Notes under the pieces: model-generated
What the model was told of the DNA's origin: nothing
Databases searched by the model: none
The model's input: only the letters and a program-made list of their open reading frames with translations
From: Anaeromusa acidaminophila DSM 3853
GTDB lineage: Bacteria > Bacillota > Negativicutes > Anaeromusales > Anaeromusaceae
Length of the DNA: 64,000 nucleotides
Assembly (NCBI RefSeq): GCF_000374545.1
Contig: NZ_KB894594.1
Coordinates: forward strand, 1-64,000
Direction of reading: 5' to 3'
Program-made: the position numbers and the translations under genes
Shown here: positions 15,746 to 24,500 of the stretch, piece after piece
Numbering within the stretch: position 1 is the first letter of the stretch
Layout of the letters: each line of letters opens with the position of its first letter

Positions 15746-17608
15746 ATGGGATTAGATCAAAGGCAACAAATGGTCGTTGATTATCCTGTAAATACGCCCG
15801 TGTGTATAAGCGCGTGCGCCGGCGCCGGTAAAACAACGGTACTTATTGAACGTATCCTACATTTAATTGATCAAGGATTTAGAGACTATCAAATTTTAGC
15901 CCTTACCTTTACGAAAAAAGCCGGGACAGAAATTAAAACCAGGCTAGCCAGTAAGGGCGGTATGAAAGCTAAAAAGGTTATTGCAGGTACATTTCATTCC
16001 CTGGCGTTATCTTATTTGAAACGAGCGAGTGAATTTGTTCCTAATCCAGTGCCGTATACTTTTGATGCTATACTCTCGGAAAGAGACAAGCATAATATTG
16101 TTATTTCATTATTAAACGAATATGGCTATGAATTGGACCCTTCAAAGTTACTGCAATTCATTTCATGGCAGCGAAACAGTCTACTTATGCCGGGAGATAA
16201 ATTAGACTATTCGTTGTGTGAGAGAGATAAACAAGAAGAAGTTACAGCGATGTATGCAGCGTATCATAATAAAATTAACGAGTTAAAAAAGATCGATTTT
16301 GATGATATGCTGGTACGCTTCTATTTCATGTTACGTCAAAATCCTGACTTTCTCAAAAGAGTGCAGCTTCGTCATCGATATGTATTGGTTGACGAATTTC
16401 AAGATACTTGTGTGGCTCAGCATGAAATTTTAAAATTGCTTGCTTCTCATGGCCGGCTGTTTGCAGTGGGCGATTCAAGACAGTCTATCTATTCATGGCG
16501 AGCTGCGCGTCCGGATATTTTGCTAAATTTTAAGGATAACTGGCAGAAGTCTGAAATGCTATCTTTGGATACAAACTATAGATCCGCAGGCCCCATTGTT
16601 GAATTAGCAGACTTTTTTATTCAGCAAGGATTGATAAACTATCCCGGCCGTACACTGGCCTTTCATAAAGAGGGTCTGCCTGTTAGTTTTAAGGCTTATA
16701 ATGATGAAATAGCGGAAGCAAAAGGCGTGGTAAAGGAAGTCGATCGCCTGATTCAAGCCGGGACTGATCCGAAGGATATTTGTATATTGTTCCGGACAAA
16801 TGGACAGTCGATCTCTTTTGAAAACGAGCTTGCTATTTCAAAAATCCCGTTTTATTCACCGCGGACCAACTTTTTCAAATCAGAAGCTGTTAAAATAACA
16901 TTAGCTTATTTGCGCTTAATGGTTGAATCTGACAATGTAGATGCTTTGCGTTTAGCTGTTAAAACACCGCCCAGAAACATCACAGATAGTTATATTCAAA
17001 ATAAAATCAATTTAGCCAGGGATAATAACATGCCGTTAGCAGAATGCTTTTATAGCGAGGATGCTAGTGATGATGCCATCGAATTTGCGAACCTGATGGG
17101 AATGTTGAGACGCTTTAGTAAGCGTTCACCCGTAGATGCGATAGCTGCCATTATGGCCATGACGGAATGCAGCAAGTACGTTACTGTATCAAGCAGTCCG
17201 GATTCATCTGCTCAGGAGATGGAAAACCTTCTATTAAGTCAAGCCAGACAATTTGATTCGATTGCTGGCTTTCTATCTCACTTAAATCTTCTTCAAACTA
17301 CAGGCAACAACGAAGAAGAAGGTGTGCGCTTGCTTACAATCCATAGTGCCAAAGGGATGGAGTTTCCGATCGTCTTTCTTGTAGGTATTGCGGATGGCAT
17401 TTTCCCGGCCAGAACCTCTACAGAGGTTGCTCATGAGGGCTCACTATCCCCTCTTGAAGAGGAACGACGTCTTTGTTATGTAGGTATTACCCGGGCGAAA
17501 AAAAACCTTTATATTTCAAGCCTAGACTCTTATGCAGAAAGACTCCTTCCAGGTGCATCGTTTTTTGACGAACTAAGAACGATGGCTCATTCTGCCAGAG
17601 AAGATTAA
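15746..17608 (+). CDS. UvrD/Rep/PcrA-type superfamily 1 helicase
   Basis: The 620-aa protein should unwind DNA 3' to 5' using ATP. Motifs appear in order: I (ACAGAGKTT, about 23-31), Ia (LALTFTKKAGTEI), II (VLVDEFQDT), III (FAVGDSRQSIYSWRAA), IV-like (LDTNYRS), V (LTIHSAKGMEFPIVFL) and VI (EEERRLCYVGITRAKKNLY). It is about 100 residues shorter than PcrA, mainly at the C-terminus. TAAGGAGGTG precedes the start. Plasmids and phages carry such helicases for their own replication. A TCCGTATACT motif sits upstream. Confidence 0.93.
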   Translation: MGLDQRQQMVVDYPVNTPVCISACAGAGKTTVLIERILHLIDQGFRDYQILALTFTKKAGTEIKTRLASKGGMKAKKVIAGTFHSLALSYLKRASEFVPNPVPYTFDAILSERDKHNIVISLLNEYGYELDPSKLLQFISWQRNSLLMPGDKLDYSLCERDKQEEVTAMYAAYHNKINELKKIDFDDMLVRFYFMLRQNPDFLKRVQLRHRYVLVDEFQDTCVAQHEILKLLASHGRLFAVGDSRQSIYSWRAARPDILLNFKDNWQKSEMLSLDTNYRSAGPIVELADFFIQQGLINYPGRTLAFHKEGLPVSFKAYNDEIAEAKGVVKEVDRLIQAGTDPKDICILFRTNGQSISFENELAISKIPFYSPRTNFFKSEAVKITLAYLRLMVESDNVDALRLAVKTPPRNITDSYIQNKINLARDNNMPLAECFYSEDASDDAIEFANLMGMLRRFSKRSPVDAIAAIMAMTECSKYVTVSSSPDSSAQEMENLLLSQARQFDSIAGFLSHLNLLQTTGNNEEEGVRLLTIHSAKGMEFPIVFLVGIADGIFPARTSTEVAHEGSLSPLEEERRLCYVGITRAKKNLYISSLDSYAERLLPGASFFDELRTMAHSARED

Positions 17609-17678
17609 CCCCCTATTTCGCAAGTCTTAAAAGCCATTTCACATCTAAAATACTATTTATTTTAAGGAGGATTATTTT

Positions 17679-18410
17679 ATGAAAAAAGCGTTGGTCTTAG
17701 TAAATTACGAGATGTGGTACCATAGTGCCCATAACGAAGGAGAACAGCCAAAAGTGAAAGAGCTTATGGCTTCGTTAGAAGATCGATATACTTTGAGCAG
17801 GTTGGCCTTTTTAGGTGATTTTTCTAAGGCGCCCCTTAAAAACCAAATATCAGCACTAAATGTATTGCCTTATAATGAAGTGGTCGTAATTAACACGATC
17901 GATGAAAATCATCAAGAGAATCCTTTATTATTTACTATGGCTGAAGAATTATTTTTGTATGTAACAGCGATTCCAGAACAGGATCGAAATGCTCATGCGG
18001 TGGTTCTTATGAACGGAGATTGGAGAATAAACGGGATAGCTGCACAACTGGCCGAATTGAATGTTGAACTTCATGTTTTAGGGCCAGAAGGAACACTTAA
18101 TAGTGATTTAAAGGATATCGCTTATTCTTTCCATGAGTTTTCGGTAACGAATCCCAATAAAGAACTTTATGAAACGCTACTTCGAGAAGAATTCGTTAAA
18201 CGATTCAAGTCTTGTGAAGATACAGAAACCCCTTTGGCATTTAAACCCTTTGCAGCTACCGCAGCGAAGAAGCTAAAGCTTAAGCCGTTGCAAGCGGAAG
18301 CGCTGCTTTCAAAAATGATCGATAATGGTGAAGTAATACGGTACATGCAACAAGCCGACGATGGGAAAACCTATCGCCTAATTAAAGCCAATTGGGAAAT
18401 GCTAAACTAA
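17679..18410 (+). CDS. NYN/LabA-like protein with altered active site
   Basis: The fold order resembles NYN-domain RNases: KKALVLVNYEMW where lfiDgxN is usual, and AVVLMNGDWRINGIAAQLAELNVELHVLG where SGDxDF...G..V.v.G is usual. Acidic residues expected for catalysis are partly replaced by Asn. A C-terminal region of about 70 residues looks like a winged helix (LKLKPLQAEALLSKMIDNGEVIRY). The assignment is tentative. AAGGAGG is preceded by a weak AAAATA/TATTTT stem. It lies 70 bp after the helicase. Confidence 0.4.
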   Translation: MKKALVLVNYEMWYHSAHNEGEQPKVKELMASLEDRYTLSRLAFLGDFSKAPLKNQISALNVLPYNEVVVINTIDENHQENPLLFTMAEELFLYVTAIPEQDRNAHAVVLMNGDWRINGIAAQLAELNVELHVLGPEGTLNSDLKDIAYSFHEFSVTNPNKELYETLLREEFVKRFKSCEDTETPLAFKPFAATAAKKLKLKPLQAEALLSKMIDNGEVIRYMQQADDGKTYRLIKANWEMLN

Positions 18411-18411
18411 A

Positions 18412-18443
18412 GAGAAAGAGCCGCCTTAGGCGGCTCTTTCTTT
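18412..18443. terminator. Bidirectional terminator
   Basis: AAAGAGCCGCC / GGCGGCTCTTT with a short TTA loop and T or A runs on both sides, between convergent genes. Confidence 0.9.
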
Positions 18444-19221
18444 ATAAGCATCGCTGCGTACCACTTTGACAGTGATAAAAATAGGGGCACATTTTAGGTG
18501 AGCACCGATACGTGTCAACATTTGGGTAAAAATTTCCTGCCTGGATTTGCATCCAGACTCCGGCAATCGTCTTTGCGCAAATATCAAGGTCTTGCTGATT
18601 GCGCTTAGAAGAAAGAGTAATCGCTTCAATTTCCTTTTTGGTTACCAATACATCTAAATTTACGCTAGCTTCTTCCATCGCCATCTCGCTTCGATATGCC
18701 ATAGAATAAATGGAAAGTTGGACGTTTTTTTGAACATCACTTTGCGTTGGTGTTTTAGCGTAACATTTTAGGTCCCGGATATTTCCGTCTAAATCGATAT
18801 TATCTAAGATAGCGATAAGACGAACCGGTCCTATAGGAGTCATGATAGAAAAGTAAAGCGTCTGCTCAACCATAGCCGGCTCAAATGTTGGAGCAACGGT
18901 CTCCACAAAAGCTTTCGCTAATGCAATGCTTTGGTCTTTAAAAAAGCCTGGATCATCTTCTCCAAAATCGGTTAACTCGGATTCTTTGTCGAAGGTTTCC
19001 GAAACAAAATCCAGAACTTCTTCTAGGCTGGGAATAATACTTGGGTTCGTTCTCGCTTCAATACGCCGGCGCCCATGCAATTCAGCGCCAGCATGTACTG
19101 ATTTTCCGCGAGCTAAAGGTGGCGTTGGTAATGAGCGCATCCCATCAATATATCTAAAATAATACATCGCTGGGCAACTCATAAAAGTACCTATTCTCGA
19201 TGCAGATAAATCGTATTTCAT
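18442..19221 (-). CDS. PD-(D/E)XK nuclease, Cas4/AddB/RecB-like
   Basis: The 259-aa product (start chosen at 19221 after GGAGGATTTAAT) has the order of PDDEXK_1-type nucleases: SRIGTFMSCPAMYYFRYIDG, a helical insert, AILDNIDLDGNIRDLKCYAK with the D...D-x-K core, and QLSIYSMAY. Cysteines near the C-terminus (MCPYFYHC) with the early SCP may hold an iron-sulfur cluster. Placed next to the ERF annealing protein, it is probably the exonuclease half of a recombination pair like lambda Exo/Beta. A GACAGGCA/TGCCTGTC hairpin (19241-19267) precedes it. Confidence 0.8.
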   Translation of the reverse strand: MKYDLSASRIGTFMSCPAMYYFRYIDGMRSLPTPPLARGKSVHAGAELHGRRRIEARTNPSIIPSLEEVLDFVSETFDKESELTDFGEDDPGFFKDQSIALAKAFVETVAPTFEPAMVEQTLYFSIMTPIGPVRLIAILDNIDLDGNIRDLKCYAKTPTQSDVQKNVQLSIYSMAYRSEMAMEEASVNLDVLVTKKEIEAITLSSKRNQQDLDICAKTIAGVWMQIQAGNFYPNVDTYRCSPKMCPYFYHCQSGTQRCL

Positions 19222-19282
19222 ATTAAATCCTCCGTGAACGACAGGCAACCGAAATGGCTGCCTGTCCGTTCTAACTTTTTGT

Positions 19283-20140
19283 TTACGCGGGGATATTATT
19301 TAGTACAGCTGGGACATCACTCTTTTTGAGTTTATCCAAGCTTTTTGAGTTTACTCCAAACTCGGCAAGTACTTGCTCCATTTGCTCCTGAGTAGACTTC
19401 CCACTCTTAATGGAAGATTCCATTTTGCTCATAAGCATCTTTACTTGTGTCGATGAAGCAACTTGCGTTGAAGCGGTATCCCCATTAGACGGTCCTCTTG
19501 ACGTTTGAGGAAAAGGAGTTGGGACATTATCCTGATTGTGGTTGTTATCGCTTTCTACTTCCTCTTTATTGCCCATTGGGATATTGAAAGCGTTGGTCAT
19601 AGCATACTTCAGTGCCGATGTTTGCGCTTTTTGCAAAAGACGCTCTCCAGCATCTTGGCCGCAGCCATAACCATAATAATCAATATACTCAGTCGTTTCG
19701 GGATCGATGACTCGGAACGTTGATTCCATGTAAATCTGGTATTCAACATTCCCTTTGAAGGTTTTGACTTTCCGTGTTCCTAAAACTTTGTAAAGCGTTT
19801 GGCTAATAAGCTTTGCTCTCCGCAGCGCGGGATTAACAACATTTTTAATGTCATCAATTTCCGCGTAAGCGTAGTTGAAGTGACTGTTATAGCCAGTTTT
19901 AGGAACATTGCTAATCGCATCGTTTGCGACTAACAGTTTAGCTCCCACTCCTGCACCAAACTTCTCCATGTTTGGAGACGACATGACATTTTGTAAAAAG
20001 AACAATTCATTATCTGAGTTTGGCGTCATAGTAGGCTCTTGGTCACTAGTCATTCCAGGCATTCCAACACCAGCATTGATGTTAAGTTCTCCTGGGCCTG
20101 AATTTGGGATTACGGACGATACCTGTTGTACATTTTCCAT
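19283..20140 (-). CDS. ERF-family single-strand annealing recombinase
   Basis: ERF proteins anneal complementary single strands in phage and plasmid recombination. The 285-aa protein has the core NSHFNYAYAEIDDIKNVVNPALR (about 85-107) and YGYGCGQDAGERLLQKAQTSALKYAMTNAFNIP (about 155-190). A hydrophilic linker follows, then a small C-terminal helical domain. The downstream nuclease gene is its natural partner. The leader carries the AAAATAA-stem-AAGGAGGAATT arrangement seen before dnaN and ssb. Confidence 0.85.
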   Translation of the reverse strand: MENVQQVSSVIPNSGPGELNINAGVGMPGMTSDQEPTMTPNSDNELFFLQNVMSSPNMEKFGAGVGAKLLVANDAISNVPKTGYNSHFNYAYAEIDDIKNVVNPALRRAKLISQTLYKVLGTRKVKTFKGNVEYQIYMESTFRVIDPETTEYIDYYGYGCGQDAGERLLQKAQTSALKYAMTNAFNIPMGNKEEVESDNNHNQDNVPTPFPQTSRGPSNGDTASTQVASSTQVKMLMSKMESSIKSGKSTQEQMEQVLAEFGVNSKSLDKLKKSDVPAVLNNIPA

Positions 20141-20155
20141 TTAAATTCCTCCTTG

Positions 20156-20168
20156 GCCGTAATTCGGC
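20156..20168 (-). promoter_or_regulatory. Stem-loop before AAGGAGGA (leader family)
   Basis: AAATCAAAATAA, then GCCG-AATTA-CGGC, then CAAGGAGGAATT and the ERF start codon on the minus strand. Confidence 0.7.
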
Positions 20169-20235
20169 TTATTTTGATTTACACTTTAATTTTAAATGAG
20201 AAAATGCTTGGCCGCAAAAGAGCCAAGCATTTCGT

Positions 20236-20439
20236 TCAATTTTTAGATGAAGTTTGTTCAAGCGGTTCGGGCCCATAAACCCTTACCATACCCTGCTCTG
20301 TAATTAGCCATACATTACCTGATTTTCTTGCTTCGGACGGTTTAAATGCTCTCCGAGCACAAGCTTTGCGCAAAGTGGATACCTCCTTCTTCCATCGTTG
20401 TGCTGCTTCTGAGATTACCATGACATCCATTAAGCGCAT
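20236..20439 (-). CDS. Small HTH DNA-binding protein, paralog 2
   Basis: The start is the ATG at 20439, preceded by AAGGTGGTG. The 67-aa product has MVISEAAQRWKKEVSTLRKACARRAF and KSGNVWLITEQGMVRVYG, matching the paralog at 13432-13623 across its length. A perfect 14-bp palindrome lies about 30 nt upstream and could be its operator. Confidence 0.75.
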   Translation of the reverse strand: MRLMDVMVISEAAQRWKKEVSTLRKACARRAFKPSEARKSGNVWLITEQGMVRVYGPEPLEQTSSKN

Positions 20440-20467
20440 CCGCAATCACCACCTTGTATTTATTTTA

Positions 20468-20481
20468 TCACGAATTCGTGA
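20468..20481. promoter_or_regulatory. Perfect palindrome TCACGAATTCGTGA
   Basis: This 14-bp dyad lies between the methyltransferase stop and the HTH gene start, 29 nt upstream of the latter. It has the size and position of a repressor operator. Confidence 0.55.
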
Positions 20482-20520
20482 CATTACGATATATTCTGTA
20501 CTTATGAAAGAGTTTTTTGC

Positions 20521-21720
20521 CTATTTCCCTTGAAAATTAAGAAATACGGGGTTTATTTGAACTAATTTAAATCGTGTGAGTGACGTTTTGATATAATGGA
20601 AGCTTTTTTCAATGGATATCCATTGTCTACCTAATTTTTCCGCAATCCAACCAGTTGTATTTGAACCAGCAAAAATATCCAATATCACATCATTAGGTTT
20701 GCTCAGAAATTTTATAAGAAACTCGGGTATCTTCCAAGGGAACCTGGCTGGATGAGGCTTAACCCCTTTTTGTTTGCAAGCTTTTATATATTCATTATCA
20801 CAATTATTATGAGGTACTTTAATGATATTATGAGGAATGGCGCCACCATTATCTGCATAAAACGAAGGACTTATTGAAAATCCAGACGGACGCTTTACGG
20901 TTTCTTGTGGAGGAGACTCCATTAAGCTTTGCTGGCTCGCTGCATACGGCTTTAAAATGGCGCGGGTATCTGAATAGGGGTCGGGTGTTTTTGATAGCCA
21001 CCAGAGCGATTCTACAGCGTCCTTTACCCTCTTTCTCTGTTTAGCGACCCACATAGTTGGCGTGGGCAGCTTTGTGGTATTATGCCAATATAATTTTTGA
21101 GCTAAATAGAATCCATGATTTCTGCAAAGATCAAGTATAACTTCTTCTTGATACAAACTCATACAGGGTTTGCCCGGTTCCCAAACATTGCCAAGGTTTA
21201 GCACAAGCGATCCGTCATGCGTAAGAACTCGCTTAACCTCTTGCAATGAACCTACTAGCCATTGATGATAATCTGTCCCTTTTAAGTTTCCGTATTCTCT
21301 TGGACTAGCTAACTGGTATGGTGGACTAGTTAGGCATAATTGCACATGATTATCTTCAATGGTTGCTAAACTTTCACGACAATCCCCCCAGATGCTCGTT
21401 CCCTTTGTGGTAGAAAATACGGTTACTACGACACCGGATTTTGCATTTAACAAATGCTTTTTTCCTGCTTCCGTTAGATTCCATAAGCTCTCCATTTTTC
21501 GCTCAATGAATCCAGCTTTTTTTAAATCTTGGTATACCCATCGGACCCTACGCTTCCAATACGATACATTCCCAAGTACGGTTTTTTCTCTTTGAAATTC
21601 GGTAAGATCAAATGAATCGGCCAATAGGTTATAGGCTTTTTGTGGTTGTGTAGTTCCTTGATCGATTAACTCTAATAGGGGTAAAGCGAGTTGTTTAGCT
21701 GATGGATATTTCCCCTGCAT
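20521..21720 (-). CDS. DNA methyltransferase with N-terminal winged helix
   Basis: The 399-aa protein has motif IV TSPPY (CLTSPPYQLA) before motif I (ILDIFAGSNTTGWIAEKLGRQWISIE), the beta-class order; TSPPY is typical of N4-cytosine or some N6-adenine enzymes. Residues 1-90 look like the winged helix of Mrr-type restriction proteins (LALPLLELIDQG, then GFIERK...LTEAGKKHL). No restriction enzyme gene is adjacent, so it seems an orphan methylase that may protect the element or mark its DNA. GAAGGTG precedes the start. Confidence 0.85.
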   Translation of the reverse strand: MQGKYPSAKQLALPLLELIDQGTTQPQKAYNLLADSFDLTEFQREKTVLGNVSYWKRRVRWVYQDLKKAGFIERKMESLWNLTEAGKKHLLNAKSGVVVTVFSTTKGTSIWGDCRESLATIEDNHVQLCLTSPPYQLASPREYGNLKGTDYHQWLVGSLQEVKRVLTHDGSLVLNLGNVWEPGKPCMSLYQEEVILDLCRNHGFYLAQKLYWHNTTKLPTPTMWVAKQRKRVKDAVESLWWLSKTPDPYSDTRAILKPYAASQQSLMESPPQETVKRPSGFSISPSFYADNGGAIPHNIIKVPHNNCDNEYIKACKQKGVKPHPARFPWKIPEFLIKFLSKPNDVILDIFAGSNTTGWIAEKLGRQWISIEKSFHYIKTSLTRFKLVQINPVFLNFQGK

Positions 21721-21792
21721 CTTTACACCTTCTTTATTGATCTTTATGATTAAATGCTATCATCGAACCATAGTTTTGTGTGGTTAGAAAAG

Positions 21793-21832
21793 AAAAGCCT
21801 TTGCATTAAAAAATGCAAAGGCTTTCTTTTAA
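21793..21832 (-). terminator. Terminator of dnaN
   Basis: AAAGCCTTTGCATT / AATGCAAAGGCTTT with T runs on both sides, overlapping the dnaN stop codon region. Confidence 0.88.
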
Positions 21833-22938
21833 ATCCGCATTGGCGTCAAAACGCACAAAAACGAATTGTCATCAACCGGCGTAAGCAACAATGGTTTTAA
21901 TGGCCCAGAGAAAGATAGTTTAACATCCTTGCAATCCAGTACTTTCAGTGGTTCGAAAAGGAAAGACCCATTAAATGCAATTTTTACGGCTCCATCACTT
22001 GTCGCAGTAAGCTCTTCTTCAATTTGCTCGGCAACTTTTTCCGATGTGGATAATTTAAGTTGATCCTCTGTTAGATTTAAGCAAACCGATTTGTTTTCCC
22101 CTTTGGCAAAGAGAAGCAACCGATCCATAGTGTCTCGCAGCTCTCCCGTATCAGCCTGTATTGTTGCAATAAAATCACTAGGGATAATCTTATTATAATC
22201 AGGATACTTTCCACAAATTAGTCTAGAGGACAACTTTGTGTTGGGCAACCTAAATTCAATAAGACTTTTTTCGTCTCCGAAGATACGAATATCATCTCCT
22301 GGATTTTCAATAAGGCTAGCTACGTCAACCATGGTTTTATAGGGAACAATAAACGCGTTTGTTGCTGCTGGTTCGCGTTCTAAGGCAACTTTTGCCTGAG
22401 CTAACCGATGCGTGTCTGTAGCAACAGCAGTGATGGACTTATCTTCCTTTGAGATGGATAGATAAATACCTGTAAACATAGGACGACTTTCGTCCTTCGC
22501 AATTGAAAAGCCTGTTTTTTTGACCAGACTTTTAAAGTCTTCTCCTTTAATCGTTACTAATTCTCCAGATTCAATTTTAGAAGTCGGTGGAAGTTCTTCT
22601 GCAATCACAGGCAGATGGCACTTGATTTTCCCTGCCTTAATAAGCAAGCGGCCATCCTCTTTGATCTCCATCGAAATTAACGATCCTTCCGGCATCTTTG
22701 TGGTAATGGCCAATAGTTCGGCTCCTTTTACCAAGACAGCAAATTTTTCATCGCCAGCTTCAATACTGCAAACAGATTGAACGTCAACAGACAAGTCTGT
22801 CGATCTTCCGGCTAAAACAGTCCCGGTACATTTCAAAAGAACCGTACCACTTACAGAAGCCACTCCTACTTTGTTATTCCATCCTTTCTGAACCTTTTTC
22901 AATAGACCAATCAATTCCTCACGACGTACTTTAATCAT
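21829..22938 (-). CDS. dnaN: DNA polymerase III beta subunit (sliding clamp)
   Basis: The clamp encircles DNA and tethers polymerase. The 369-aa length is normal for the three-domain clamp. Recognisable parts are SRPMFTGIYLSI, AVATDTHRLAQAKV, LICGKYPDYNKIIP and the C-terminal LLTPVDDNSFLCVLTPMRI, close to the usual PVR end. A clamp on a mobile element suggests its own replisome loading or competition with the host clamp. It follows the leader-hairpin AAGGAGG arrangement and has a strong terminator. Confidence 0.95.
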   Translation of the reverse strand: MIKVRREELIGLLKKVQKGWNNKVGVASVSGTVLLKCTGTVLAGRSTDLSVDVQSVCSIEAGDEKFAVLVKGAELLAITTKMPEGSLISMEIKEDGRLLIKAGKIKCHLPVIAEELPPTSKIESGELVTIKGEDFKSLVKKTGFSIAKDESRPMFTGIYLSISKEDKSITAVATDTHRLAQAKVALEREPAATNAFIVPYKTMVDVASLIENPGDDIRIFGDEKSLIEFRLPNTKLSSRLICGKYPDYNKIIPSDFIATIQADTGELRDTMDRLLLFAKGENKSVCLNLTEDQLKLSTSEKVAEQIEEELTATSDGAVKIAFNGSFLFEPLKVLDCKDVKLSFSGPLKPLLLTPVDDNSFLCVLTPMRI

Positions 22939-22953
22939 AATAAAATCCTCCTT

Positions 22954-22966
22954 TGCCTGTATGGCA
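22954..22966 (-). promoter_or_regulatory. Stem-loop before AAGGAGGA (leader family)
   Basis: ATAAAACAAAATTA precedes TGCC-ATACA-GGCA and AAAGGAGGATT in the dnaN leader. The moxR leader at 43663-43675 is nearly identical. Confidence 0.75.
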
Positions 22967-23013
22967 TAATTTTGTTTTATGATTCAATTTTATGGGTTAA
23001 AAGGGACAGATGC

Positions 23014-23050
23014 AAAAGAGCCGAGGATTTATTTTTCCTCGGCTCTTTGT
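23014..23050 (-). terminator. Terminator
   Basis: AAAGAGCCGAGGA / TCCTCGGCTCTTT stem with an AT-rich loop; it overlaps the end of the Sel1-repeat gene. Confidence 0.85.
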
Positions 23051-23469
23051 TCATTCTCAAGTTGTTTTTTTTCAACCAATTTGAAGTACTTTCTTGCAAC
23101 GCTTCTACTTTTAGGAAATCGCACTTGGCTCTTCCCTTGATCATAAAACCAGGCAAGTCTAAACATTGCATAGGTATTACCCTGTTCTGCTGCTTTGCTA
23201 TACCATTCCAACGCCAACTTATTATCAGGCTTAGTTCCAAGCCCATATTGGTACATATCCCCGACTCTGGCTTGGCTGTGAGCATCGCCCTGACTCGCAG
23301 CACGAGTAAACCAATATAATGCGGCATCATTATCTTCAGCCCGATTTAACCCATGGTAATAATGTTCGCCAAGGCGGCGTTGAGCTACCACATTGTCTTC
23401 CCTAGCTAATCGTAGTAGCTCATCATCGATAACCTGTTCTACGACGGTAGGCCGATGAAAAGACTGCAT
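23029..23469 (-). CDS. Sel1-repeat protein
   Basis: The 146-aa protein has about three Sel1-like (SLR) helical repeats between residues 20 and 130: RRLGEHYYHG...AALYWFTRAASQGDAHSQARVGDMYQYG and ALEWYSKAAEQGNTYAMFRLAWFYDQG. These are protein-protein scaffolds. No signal peptide is seen. It is the last gene of the pilin-side operon (pilin, TadE, TadG-like, membrane protein, this one), suggesting an accessory assembly role. Confidence 0.8.
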   Translation of the reverse strand: MQSFHRPTVVEQVIDDELLRLAREDNVVAQRRLGEHYYHGLNRAEDNDAALYWFTRAASQGDAHSQARVGDMYQYGLGTKPDNKLALEWYSKAAEQGNTYAMFRLAWFYDQGKSQVRFPKSRSVARKYFKLVEKKQLENEQRAEEK

Positions 23470-23491
23470 ATAATCAACCTTTCAAAGAAAC

Positions 23492-24037
23492 TCAACCAAA
23501 CGGAATTTTTACGGTAGAATCAAATGGAGCTTCACCCATTCGAAATAACCGTGGAAGGGTCAGTTGGAGGGTTGTAACTTCAGTTGGAATAGGCGTAAAA
23601 GCCAATTCCAGCTTTGCTGTTGTACCCGGCAATATAGACGCTGGATTTCTTGTTTCAAGCGGTTCGCATTTGTATTGTTGGCCCACATTATCAATCAATG
23701 TGGCTTGGTTAACACCGCTTAAAATTTGCAATTCTTTTGCACCATCATTCTTGACGGTTAAAAAGACTTTTGAATATTCCTTTTTAAACTGAATTCCCTC
23801 AACCGTTACGCCTAAATCTCTTGTATAGGACTCGGCCGAAGTTTTATAAATTTTATCCCCCATATCTTTCATTGGTGGCTTTTTGGTAAATTCTTTTTCG
23901 CTAACCAGCGTAGCGTTTCCTAAGCCAGGAAGATGACCATGTGTATTCCAATAATACGCACCCAAACCACCTATGCAACACCCAAGGACCAAAACACCTA
24001 CAAGCAATTTCCACGGTCGACGATTCGTTTCTGCCAT
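23492..24037 (-). CDS. Membrane-anchored beta-sandwich protein in the Tad cluster
   Basis: The start is at 24037 (MAETNRRPWK) after GGGAGG. One membrane helix covers about 11-30, followed by an extracellular domain. Residues 80-181 look like an Ig-like/DUF4352-type beta-sandwich (VTVEGIQFKKEYSKVFLTVKNDG...ILPGTTAKLELAFTPIP). It lies between the TadG-like and Sel1 genes, so it may sit at the pilus base. Function is inferred only from context. Confidence 0.6.
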   Translation of the reverse strand: MAETNRRPWKLLVGVLVLGCCIGGLGAYYWNTHGHLPGLGNATLVSEKEFTKKPPMKDMGDKIYKTSAESYTRDLGVTVEGIQFKKEYSKVFLTVKNDGAKELQILSGVNQATLIDNVGQQYKCEPLETRNPASILPGTTAKLELAFTPIPTEVTTLQLTLPRLFRMGEAPFDSTVKIPFG

Positions 24038-24061
24038 GATGTTTCCTCCCTGCACCTATCA

Positions 24062-24499
24062 TCAGATTCGTTTTTGTTTGATGGCAGCAGTACCTTTAGC
24101 TTTTACCTTTGTTTCTTTCAATCCGTTACTTACAGCTTTCATAAAGGTCATTGGAACAGTAGCTTCCACTTCAATATTTAACAAACTTTTATCAGATTGA
24201 ATTTCAAATTTTGTTAGCTTCATGTTCCAACTGGCATTTCTGGCATTATCTCGTAAACTTTGTTCAACGCCCTCTCTAGCCTTTCCAGGATCTAAAACAC
24301 GGTTGCCGGTTTGCATAAAGACTTCTTCACTAAATCCTTTTCTAACGCCGGCAACCGCTGCAGCATTTGCTATGTTAGCTAAGTCAGAATGAACGGAAAG
24401 GGCGCCTCCCAAATCAAAGACCAATATTCCTAAGCACAAAGTAATGCAAACGAGAAATACGAAGCCTATTACTAATATAGCCCCCTTCCGCTTTTTCAT
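24062..24499 (-). CDS. TadG-like pseudopilin-family protein
   Basis: The 145-aa protein starts with a short basic segment, KKRKGAILVIGFVFLVCITLCLGILVFDLGG, the N-terminal helix of TadE/TadG-like proteins. It continues with SDLANIANAAAVAGVRKG, also typical. It is much shorter than classical TadG and lacks a von Willebrand domain. It begins 1 bp after the TadE gene stop, so the two are co-translated. Confidence 0.75.
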   Translation of the reverse strand: MKKRKGAILVIGFVFLVCITLCLGILVFDLGGALSVHSDLANIANAAAVAGVRKGFSEEVFMQTGNRVLDPGKAREGVEQSLRDNARNASWNMKLTKFEIQSDKSLLNIEVEATVPMTFMKAVSNGLKETKVKAKGTAAIKQKRI

Positions 24500-24500
24500 C

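Noticed and set aside
21829-22938. Host chromosomal origin region because of dnaN
   Set aside because: dnaA, recF and gyrase genes are absent and the neighbours are mobile-element genes.
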